Assembly (NCBI GenBank): GCA_012961655.1
Contig: DTYX01000097.1
Coordinates: 1-5,710 of the forward strand
Direction of reading: 5' to 3'
Length of the DNA stretch: 5,710 nt
Source of the DNA: Candidatus Poribacteria bacterium
GTDB lineage: Bacteria > Poribacteria > WGA-4E > DTYX01
Position 1 is the stretch's first letter; each line of letters starts with the position of its first letter. Position numbers and translations under genes: made by a program. The notes under the pieces are model-generated. The model did no database searches, had not been told where the DNA came from, and saw nothing but the letters and a program-made list of their open reading frames with translations. Of this stretch, positions 1-5,418 are shown one piece after another.

Positions 1-66
1 GGAATTAACATTGTAGGCATTTTAATGAGGCTGAATTTTCGGGTCAGTCCAGTGATTTTTTTCCAC

Positions 67-95
67 TTGACATGAGGGAAAAAATATGCTAATCT
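67..95 (+). promoter_or_regulatory. Sigma70-type promoter with extended -10
   Basis: A perfect -35 box TTGACA (67-72) is separated by 17 bases from a -10 box TAATCT (90-95). The -10 box is preceded by TGC (87-89), an extended -10 element. This spacing and match are close to the sigma70 optimum. Transcription would start near 101-103, giving a leader of about 78 bases before the start codon at 180. It would drive the broken DUF4838-like gene and, as no convincing promoter lies in the 73-base gap after it, probably the sialidase-like gene too. The start site is inferred, not observed. No clear operator palindrome overlaps it. Confidence 0.75.
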
Positions 96-179
96 GAACG
101 AGAATTTGGCAACGACAGAATTTAATATTTTCGACAATTTGCATTCAGCGCAAACATCTTTAGTAGCAAGGAGAAATCT

Positions 180-909
180 ATGAGCCAGAAAATAATCACC
201 CTTGTGCGGAATGGGAATTCCCAGGCGACATTAGTGCTCGCGACTGACATCGGTCAGCATGCTACGGCAGCTGTGGATGATATGGTGCGTGTAATCGAGA
301 AGATGAGCGGCGCGAAGCTGCCTGTGGTCACCGATGGAAACATACGCCACAGTGGAGCGCAAATTCATATCGGAGCGACGTCGTTCGTTAGAGAACAGGG
401 TCTTCTTTCTGACAAGCTACCGGTCAATGGGTATCGCATATCCACTATCGAAGAAGCATCAACCCCGTATCTGGTCATTGCCGCCAATACTTCGCTGAGC
501 ATATCACATGGCATCTATGACTTGCTGACGAACGAACTAGGTGTCTTATGGGGCATGGCGGATGCACTCTTTTGTGCAACTAGCGGAGTGGCCTAATGAT
601 GTGCGTGACGAGGCGTGGGAACAGATTAACAGCGCATATAGCGCAGCTAAAAGTGAGATTACCCGCCGCCGAGTCGACTGCGTCCGTCAGGGAAATCGAC
701 TGGCGTATCTCCTCTCGAAAACTCTACAGAATGTTTCAGCGCTCAGAAAAGACCGCAACAATCTCGAGGCGAGATTACGCGACATCTTCGCCACGGTGAA
801 AGAAGCGATGATGCTCTATCACTCCAAAATTGAGTCGGACTTGACCTACGGAGCGGCTTATTACCGTGGTGACCGGGCAACGCGACAATTTATATGGTGG
901 CAGGGTTAG
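180..909 (+). pseudogene. DUF4838 / GH67-N-like glycan-degradation protein, internally deleted and frameshifted
   Basis: Residues 1 to about 125 (from the ATG at 180, after AAGGAG at 168-173 with 6-base spacing) match the N-terminal fold that precedes GH67 alpha-glucuronidase and DUF4838 catalytic domains. The signs are a start like 'LVRNGNSQATLVLA', then 'RVIEKMSGAKLPVVTDG', then 'LVIAANTSLSISHGIYDLL', ending 'NELGVLWG' where family members have 'LGVRWF'. Soon after, this frame stops at 594-596. A different frame is open from 541 to the TAG at 907-909 and encodes a charged helical tail ('LAEWPNDVRDEAWEQINSAY' onward) like the C-terminal helices of DUF4838 proteins. Such proteins are normally several hundred residues longer, so the middle, with the catalytic domain, seems lost at about 553-580. 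The N-terminal assignment is good; that of the tail is weaker. No signal peptide is visible. A 67-codon frame at 596-799 is judged a shadow. Confidence 0.68.
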
Positions 910-982
910 CCACCCGGAGGTAAAGCAGAGAATTAAAGAGGCGAGGGAAGTTTTGGGATAATCGTTTCTAAAGGAGAATAAG

Positions 983-2593
983 ATGGATTTGAGGATGGAT
1001 AATGGCAGCGGATGGAATTTCCTCGCTGGTCGGTGGAGCGAAGATGAACATGGTATTATCCGCCCGCCGACTAGCCCTGTCCGCCGTGGAGCGAGCGCTT
1101 ATGATGGACAGCGCGCTACCAACGCGGATGAACTGTTGGCGTTTTATACCGGTGCGACGTACTCAGACTTTGAAGCAGATTTCAAGTTTCGCTGGGATGC
1201 GGGTCACTGCGGGGCAGGATTTGTTTTCCGCGCTCAAGATGCTCGACACTACTACCTGGCTCACTTTCCCTGCATCGGCCAGTGTGCCCGGGCGGAGCAT
1301 TTCTGGGGGGTGATTTCTAAGGTCGATGACAGCGGCTGGGCGAAAGTTCTTTCGATGGAGATGCTGCACGGGATAGCTACTGAAGGTGGAATTTGGCATC
1401 AAGCTCGTCTGGATGTCAGTGGCAATGAGTTTCGACTGTGGGTCGATGGACGCCCTATGTCGGTCGTTCGAGACGATACTTATAGGCAGCCAGGCTTTAT
1501 TGGCTTGGAGGCCTGGCGGTACTCCGATATGAGTTCGAGTTTCAAAGAGCTTCATATCCGAGGCAAGCGGACGCGGACCAGGCCATGGGATGTCACCCTT
1601 GCGCCTAAGCAAAACTGGTTTCTCCCTTATCCCCACGGTAGTGGACAGCAACAGCGCGCTGCCGGCATCACGCGTGCTCCAAACGGAGTGTTGTTGATGG
1701 CTGTGAGTGACCGCTCGGAAATTGACCTGGTGAGTTCTACCGACAATGGGCGAAGATGGACTTCGCTAGAAGCAAAAGGCTGGCCCGGCGGCCAGATTCT
1801 GACGACTCGTAGCGGACGACTGATGACACTTTTTAACCGTGACGAAGATACCTTTACCTCTGAATCAAAGGATAATGGCAAAACCTGGTCTGAGCCTCTG
1901 AAGGTCAAGCGCGCTCCCTTCTTGCCGCCGGCGAATGAAGCGGCGATGAAGTTGCACAGCCCGCATGGATTTCTCCAACTGAACGATGGCACACTATTAG
2001 CATTCCAGGTCGGTAGCATCCCTGGCAGCGGTCATGATAGCAACCATAACATCTGGGAGTGGGGAACGTGGCAAAACGCAGCCTACTCCATTCGCTCTAT
2101 TGATGATGGCAGAACCTGGTCAGCTCCAGTGCCTTTGAATGGACCACCAGCGGTCGGGCAGAAATATGATTTGTGTGAATGTACCTCAACAGTTCAAACT
2201 CGAGAGGGTAAAGTGCTATGCCTGGTCCGTCCCATCTACTCGCCATGGATGTGGGAAATCTGGTCGGAGAACGGTGGGGAGAGTTGGGGACCTGCCACTT
2301 CCGGACCCTTTCCGTGTTACGCCGCCACAGCTTTGGCTACCTCCTCCGGTGTGTTGCTGGTAGCAGGACGCATGCCCGGACTGGGGCTATACGCCAGCCA
2401 CGATAGTGGCATGACCTGGCAGACCTACCGTATCGATACCGCTGGCCTGTGGGCAATGGGGGCAATGTACGAAGTTGAGCCAGATTTGGTGCTGTTCGTC
2501 TATATGGACAGCTACGAAGGCTATATGCGGGGTCAGTATATTCGAGTCGCTCCCTTTGGCGTTGAGCCGGCGCGGAAGATGCTGCCCTGCTAG
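983..2593 (+). CDS. Sialidase-like (BNR/Asp-box) beta-propeller protein with N-terminal DUF1080/LamG-like domain
   Basis: 536 residues, start supported by AAGGAG at 971-976 with 6-base spacing. Residues about 8-195 look like a concanavalin-type jelly roll (DUF1080/LamG-like): 'SDFEADFKFRW', 'GAGFVFRAQDARHYYLAHF', 'RLWVDGRPM', 'GFIGLEAW'. Residues about 205-530 form a sialidase-type propeller with Asp boxes (SxDxGxxW) at 252-259, 295-302, 372-379, 428-435 (Asp replaced by Asn) and 472-479. R225, R415 and R463 sit where the GH33 arginine triad could lie, but the canonical FRIP motif is not conserved; R225 is followed by 'AAGITRAPNG'. Exo-sialidase is therefore the best family label, while sialic acid as substrate is unproven. 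There is no signal peptide or membrane segment, so the predicted location is cytoplasmic. It lies 73 bases after the broken DUF4838-like gene and probably shares its promoter. Two stops in tandem (TAG TAA) end it. Confidence 0.85.
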   Translation: MDLRMDNGSGWNFLAGRWSEDEHGIIRPPTSPVRRGASAYDGQRATNADELLAFYTGATYSDFEADFKFRWDAGHCGAGFVFRAQDARHYYLAHFPCIGQCARAEHFWGVISKVDDSGWAKVLSMEMLHGIATEGGIWHQARLDVSGNEFRLWVDGRPMSVVRDDTYRQPGFIGLEAWRYSDMSSSFKELHIRGKRTRTRPWDVTLAPKQNWFLPYPHGSGQQQRAAGITRAPNGVLLMAVSDRSEIDLVSSTDNGRRWTSLEAKGWPGGQILTTRSGRLMTLFNRDEDTFTSESKDNGKTWSEPLKVKRAPFLPPANEAAMKLHSPHGFLQLNDGTLLAFQVGSIPGSGHDSNHNIWEWGTWQNAAYSIRSIDDGRTWSAPVPLNGPPAVGQKYDLCECTSTVQTREGKVLCLVRPIYSPWMWEIWSENGGESWGPATSGPFPCYAATALATSSGVLLVAGRMPGLGLYASHDSGMTWQTYRIDTAGLWAMGAMYEVEPDLVLFVYMDSYEGYMRGQYIRVAPFGVEPARKMLPC

Positions 2594-2638
2594 TAAAAAT
2601 ACGAGTTTTTCACTTAGAATAGTAGTGCAAGCATCTTA

Positions 2639-2653
2639 TCCCGAAAATCGGGA
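2639..2653. repeat. Short perfect hairpin
   Basis: TCCCGA, a 3-base AAA loop, then TCGGGA make a perfect 6-bp stem 46 bases after the sialidase-like stop codon. There is no T tract on either strand beside it, so it is not a standard intrinsic terminator. It could stabilise the mRNA 3' end or be the core of a dispersed repeat; neither can be decided here. Confidence 0.5.
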
Positions 2654-2655
2654 AG

Positions 2656-2678
2656 AAAAGGAAGTAAGGGAAGGAAAA
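2656..2678. repeat. Purine mirror repeat
   Basis: AAAAGGAAG (2656-2664) and its mirror image GAAGGAAAA (2670-2678) flank TAAGG. The tract 2650-2678 is all purine except T2665. Mirror-symmetric homopurine tracts can form intramolecular triplex DNA, but the arms here are only 9 bases and chance is possible. Confidence 0.45.
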
Positions 2679-2797
2679 CTTTCATATCTTTACCGCAAAA
2701 GAGGATAACTGAAAAAGTCGTATAAAAAGAAGAATATCGAGTTGAACATTATTTGAAAGGTCTATAACGCAGAACCTACCGTAGAATCCCTTCTTCA

Positions 2798-2814
2798 CAG
2801 GATTATCAGGATTA
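2798..2814. repeat. CAGGATTA direct repeat, 9-base period
   Basis: CAGGATTA occurs at 2798-2805 and 2807-2814, one base apart, inside 'TTCACAGGATTATCAGGATT'. I remember the same iteration (AGGATTAT-CAGGATTA) as a frequent intergenic repeat in genomes of uncultivated bacteria. The copy seen here is a short two-unit remnant. Function is unknown. Confidence 0.5.
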
Positions 2815-2839
2815 CTTACATCATTGATAGTAAATTCTA

Positions 2840-2868
2840 TTGATTCCTTATGAGATATATGTTAATCT
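2840..2868 (+). promoter_or_regulatory. Promoter of the Gfo/Idh/MocA gene, extended -10
   Basis: TTGATT (2840-2845), a 17-base spacer, then TAATCT (2863-2868) preceded by TGT (2860-2862). The 12 bases ATATGTTAATCT (2857-2868) match those of the first promoter (84-95, ATATGCTAATCT) except for one base. The predicted start near 2875 gives a leader of about 32 bases with AGGAGG at 2892-2897. The -35 box is weaker (4 of 6), which the extended -10 could offset. Confidence 0.55.
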
Positions 2869-2906
2869 TTCTATGAAACTCAACATATTATAGGAGGATT
2901 TACATC

Positions 2907-3941
2907 ATGATTAATGCTGCAGTAGTTGGATACGGTTATGCAGGTAGGTCCTTTCATACTTATTTGATTCCATTAGCGGATGGGTTAAATCTTTACGCAG
3001 TTTCGACGCGCGACGCCGCGCGCCGAGAAGCCGCCGCTAAAGAGCGAGGAGTGAAAACTTACGCTAGCATTGACGATTTGCTCAAGGATGACAATGTCGA
3101 TTTAATTGTTCTTGCAACTCCGCATAACACTCACGCCGAACTTGCCATCAAGGCAATGGACGCTGGCAAGCATGTCGTCACAGACAAAGCGATGTGCATG
3201 AACGCGGCTGAGGCGGATGCGATGATTGAGACGAGCAAACGTAACAATGTAATGCTCAGCGTGTTTCACAATCGGCGTTGGGATTGGGATTACCTGACGG
3301 TGAAAAAAGTGATAGCGGACGGTATGATTGGCGAGCCGTTTTATTTCGAGTCGACAATCATGCGCTACGGCCCGCCGAGGGGTTGGCGTGGAGTAAAAGC
3401 TCAAAGCGGCGGGATTATGTACGACTGGGGCGCGCATCTGTTAGACCATGCTCTGCAATTAGTACCCTCAGCAGTCGAGCGGGTGTCTTGCGAGATTCAA
3501 TATCGCGGCTGGGACATAGATGTCGGTAGTTATGGCAAGTTGCTTCTGCATTTTCAGAATGGTGTGCTATATCAGATAGAGATTAGCAACCTCGCGCGCG
3601 TCGATAAACCGCGCTGGTATGTGTTGGGCGAGACCGGCGGTTTGATTAAATACGGACTCGACCCACAGGAGGACCCGATGGTGAAAGGCGATATCGACGC
3701 GGCGACGGAGAATCCAGCGCAAAGGGCGAGGGTGTTCACTGAAGTAAATGGCGAGGTCAAAGAGATAGTGATTGACAGTGTCAGAGGCAGTTGGAAATCG
3801 TACTATCAAAATATCTCCGATGTGCTAAACAAAGGCGCTGAATTGGCTGTGAAACCCGAAGAAGCGCGCAGAGCAATGATGATTTATGACGCTGCGATGA
3901 AATCAGCCGACACTGGAGAAACTATAAAAGTAAATATTTAA
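2907..3941 (+). CDS. Gfo/Idh/MocA family oxidoreductase, YdgJ/IolW-like
   Basis: 344 residues, a full-length member of the family. The ATG follows AGGAGG (2892-2897) by 9 bases. Residues 1-120 form the Rossmann NAD(P)-binding domain, with 'GYGYAG' at 8-13 as the dinucleotide loop and 'VLATPHNTHAELAIKAMDAG' at 68-87. Where most members have EKP, this one has T92-D93-K94, keeping the cofactor/catalytic lysine. 'SVFHNRRWDWDYLTVKK' (118-134) is a signature of the YdgJ/IolW (scyllo-inositol dehydrogenase-like) branch. The catalytic segment is 'GGIMYDWGAHLLDH' (168-181), with D173 and H177. The C-terminal domain (about 122-335) is the usual alpha/beta substrate domain, and the protein is cytoplasmic. 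The expected reaction is NAD(P)-dependent oxidation or reduction of a sugar, inositol or sugar acid; the substrate is unknown. A dehydrogenase gene follows 1.5 kb downstream, beyond the TnpB element. Confidence 0.93.
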   Translation: MINAAVVGYGYAGRSFHTYLIPLADGLNLYAVSTRDAARREAAAKERGVKTYASIDDLLKDDNVDLIVLATPHNTHAELAIKAMDAGKHVVTDKAMCMNAAEADAMIETSKRNNVMLSVFHNRRWDWDYLTVKKVIADGMIGEPFYFESTIMRYGPPRGWRGVKAQSGGIMYDWGAHLLDHALQLVPSAVERVSCEIQYRGWDIDVGSYGKLLLHFQNGVLYQIEISNLARVDKPRWYVLGETGGLIKYGLDPQEDPMVKGDIDAATENPAQRARVFTEVNGEVKEIVIDSVRGSWKSYYQNISDVLNKGAELAVKPEEARRAMMIYDAAMKSADTGETIKVNI

Positions 3942-4065
3942 ACAATCCTTCTTTCCCGTTGTTCTATCAAACTCCACTCCGCCCTTTGCTGGCTCCAACA
4001 GATAGTTACTATTGGCGCGATTAGATATAAAAATTCACTCCTTGAGGCTGTAATGGAGGTTGTAA

Positions 4066-5349
4066 ATGAAAATTAACCGCGCCTATAAAACAGAATTAGA
4101 CCCAAACAAAAAACAGCTCGAATCTCTAAAAAAACACGCTGGAGCTGCCAGATTTACCTTCAACTGGGGGCTTGCCAGAAGGATTGAAGAATACAAGAAA
4201 ACAGGAAAGTCTCCGAATGCAATAGAACAACATAAACAGCTCAATGCTCTAAAAGAAACAGAGTTCCCCTGGTTATTGGTTATTAATGAAATTTAACCAC
4301 GAAGGCACAAAGACACAAATTTTTCCTTTGTGTTCTTGGTGTCTTTGTGGTTCCAATGGATGTATGAAGTGTCGAAATGTGCTCCTCAAGAAGCTCTCAG
4401 GAATCTTGACAAAGCTTACGCTAATTTTTTCAGACGCTTAAAACTTCTTAAAGAAGGGAAACTGAAAGGAAAAGTTGGATTTCCCAAGTTCAAATCAAAG
4501 AAGAAAGGATTGGGAGGTTTTAGGCTTACAGGTGCTATTCATATAACGGATGCAAAAGAGGAATCTAAAATTCAGCTACCGCGCATCGGCAAAGTTTCGC
4601 TGAAAGAAAAAGGCTATCTTCCAAATGGAGTTAAAATAAATTCAGCAACGGTTTCTGAGCGTGCTGGACGATGGTTTGTATCGGTTCAGGTTGAAGAAGA
4701 TATCTCCATTCCTGCCGCTACTGGAGAACCAATTGGCGTTGATTTGGGCTTAAAGAAGATGGCAGTTTGTTCTGATTCTTCTATCTATGAAAGCCGTAAG
4801 GCACTACGCAATCGGCTTAAGAAGCTTGCACGAGTGCAAAGAAAAATTTCACGGCAGAAAAAAGGAAGTAAAAGAAGAGAGATTACCCGCCTGCAAATAG
4901 CCAAACTTCATTTCCGCATTTCCAACATCCGCAAGGATGCTATCCACAAAGCAACTTCGGAGATAGTGGCGAAATCCAAGCCACCATCAAAAAGGCCTTC
5001 CGCTTGCGTTATTGAAGATTTGAATGTTGCAGGAATGTTAAAAAACCGACGTTTGAGTAGAGCGATAGCTGATGTTAGTTTTGGTGAACTAAAACGGCAA
5101 TTGAAATATAAATGCTTATGGAATGGAATTGAACTTATAGTAGCGGATCGGTTCTTTGCATCAAGCAAAATTTGTTCAGCATGTGGCGCGGTAAAATCGG
5201 AACTAACGTTGTCAGAGCGTGAATATGTCTGCGAGTCTTGTGGAATTATAATAGACAGAGACTTGAATGCTGCTTTGAACCTTCAAAAACTCGCTGGGAG
5301 TTCCTCAGAGAGTATAAACGCACGTGGAGGAGATGTAAGACTCCGATGA
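4066..5349 (+). pseudogene. tnpB: tnpB, RNA-guided nuclease gene, interrupted by a hairpin repeat
   Basis: Codons 1-69 (4066-4272; GGAGG at 4055-4059) give a TnpB N-terminus: 'MKINRAYKTELDPNKKQ', 'AARFTFNWGL', 'EFPW'. An in-frame TAA at 4294-4296, inside an 87-base insert (4273-4359), stops it. From the ATG at 4360 the same frame resumes with 'MYEVSKCAPQEALRNLDKAY' and runs to the TGA at 5347-5349. Without the insert the protein would be about 398 residues, the normal TnpB size, and 'FPW-MYEVSKCAPQEAL' is the expected junction. RuvC residues survive: Asp of 'GVDLGLK' (codon 4741), Glu of 'VIEDLNV' and Asp of 'IDRDLNAALNL'. So does the CxxC...CxxC zinc finger ('CSACG', 'CESCG'). TnpB proteins cut DNA under omega-RNA guidance. 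The downstream piece lacks a ribosome binding site and part of the N-terminal domain, so activity is unlikely. Confidence 0.92.
4273..4359. repeat. 87-base hairpin repeat inserted in tnpB
   Basis: The core is a long imperfect palindrome: left arm 4295-4319 (starts AACCACGAAGG, ends ACACAAA), 7-base loop 4320-4326, right arm 4327-4352 (starts TTTGTGTT, ends TTTGTGGTT). The arms match over about 25 positions, with two G-U-type pairs, one mismatch and a one-base bulge. An outer ATTGG (4275-4279) / CCAAT (4353-4357) pair adds further symmetry. The G-U pairs make it a stronger RNA fold on the + strand. TGG occurs at both borders (4270-4272 and 4357-4359), compatible with a 3-base target duplication or simple chance. 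I recall this 'CCACGAAGGCACAAAGACACAAA' unit as a dispersed intergenic repeat in environmental bacterial genomes. It encodes nothing and brings the stop codon that truncates tnpB. Confidence 0.85.
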
Positions 5350-5381
5350 ATAATCGGAGCAATTTCCCGTGAAGCGTGAAC
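5215..5381 (+). ncRNA. Probable omega-RNA (guide RNA scaffold) region of the tnpB element
   Basis: In this family the guide RNA is made from the 3' part of tnpB plus the right end, and its last bases come from flanking DNA. The stretch here covers the tnpB zinc-finger and last RuvC codons, the hairpin at 5341-5359 and the terminal 'GTGAAGCGTGAAC' (5369-5381). The 5' limit is arbitrary and the 3' limit rests on resemblance to remembered right ends. If correct, the guide would begin at about 5382 (TTGTAATATTTG...). This is placement by family knowledge; no RNA is demonstrated. Confidence 0.35.
5341..5359 (+). promoter_or_regulatory. Right-end hairpin overlapping the tnpB stop codon
   Basis: CTCCGAT (5341-5347), loop GAATA, ATCGGAG (5353-5359): a perfect 7-bp stem. 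The tnpB TGA (5347-5349) lies at its tip. It is probably a structural stem of the omega-RNA or the subterminal palindrome recognised by a TnpA transposase. AATTT follows rather than a T run, so it is a poor intrinsic terminator. Confidence 0.55.
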
Positions 5382-5418
5382 TTGTAATATTTGTTAATAT
5401 TCAGGAGAACGGAAACAG

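Larger units (their letters stand above)
2594..2906. other. Gene-free stretch between sialidase-like and Gfo/Idh/MocA genes
   Basis: 313 bases, A+T-rich compared with the flanking genes, with no frame that looks coding. It holds a 6-bp hairpin, a purine mirror repeat, a CAGGATTA direct repeat and a promoter for the next gene, each listed separately. No convincing terminator for the sialidase-like gene is seen: the first hairpin is followed by purines rather than a T run. Confidence 0.8.
4066..5381 (+). mobile_element. IS200/IS605-family (IS1341-like, tnpB-only) element, ends approximate
   Basis: The element contains tnpB but no tnpA (Y1 transposase), as in IS1341-type derivatives, which are thought to depend on a transposase supplied elsewhere. 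The right end is placed near 5381 because the sequence after the tnpB stop, a hairpin at 5341-5359 followed by 'GTGAAGCGTGAAC' (5369-5381), looks like right ends of such elements as I remember them. The left end is not identifiable. It must lie between the Gfo/Idh/MocA stop (3941) and 4066, so 4066 is only the innermost limit. IS200/IS605 elements have no terminal inverted repeats and make no target duplication, so the ends cannot be set from this copy alone. Confidence 0.55.

Noticed and set aside
1..75. Open frame from the window start to TGA at 73-75, possible tail of an upstream gene
   Set aside because: Only 24 codons with no recognisable sequence, and the stop overlaps the -35 box of the first promoter. 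Too short to call.
596..799. 67-codon frame starting in the TAATG overlap after the first part of the DUF4838-like gene
   Set aside because: No family resemblance. The overlapping frame 541-909 reads as a helical protein tail and explains the region better.
954..962. TGG-GATAAT as an extended -10 for the sialidase-like gene
   Set aside because: No acceptable -35 box (TTAAAG at best), and the start would fall on the ribosome binding site at 971-976.
2596..2610. AAAAA...TTTTT pairing just after the sialidase-like stop as a terminator
   Set aside because: The stem is only A-T pairs and too weak; the T run is part of the stem rather than a tail after it.
3004..3024. CG-rich, partly alternating purine-pyrimidine patch as Z-DNA or a regulatory site
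   Set aside because: It lies within well-supported codons of the Gfo/Idh/MocA gene encoding an Ala/Arg-rich helix, which is enough to explain it.
4295..4352. CRISPR repeat or intrinsic terminator
   Set aside because: It is a single copy with no spacers, and there is no T run after the right arm. Position and frame show it is an insertion in tnpB.
4360..5349. The downstream tnpB piece as an independent functional gene
   Set aside because: No ribosome binding site precedes 4330 or 4360, a strong hairpin lies directly upstream, and the conserved N-terminal segment is missing.
5392..5400. TGTTAATAT as a third extended -10, before the dehydrogenase gene
   Set aside because: Transcription would begin near 5407, so the AGGAG at 5403-5407 would not be in the transcript, and there is no -35 box.
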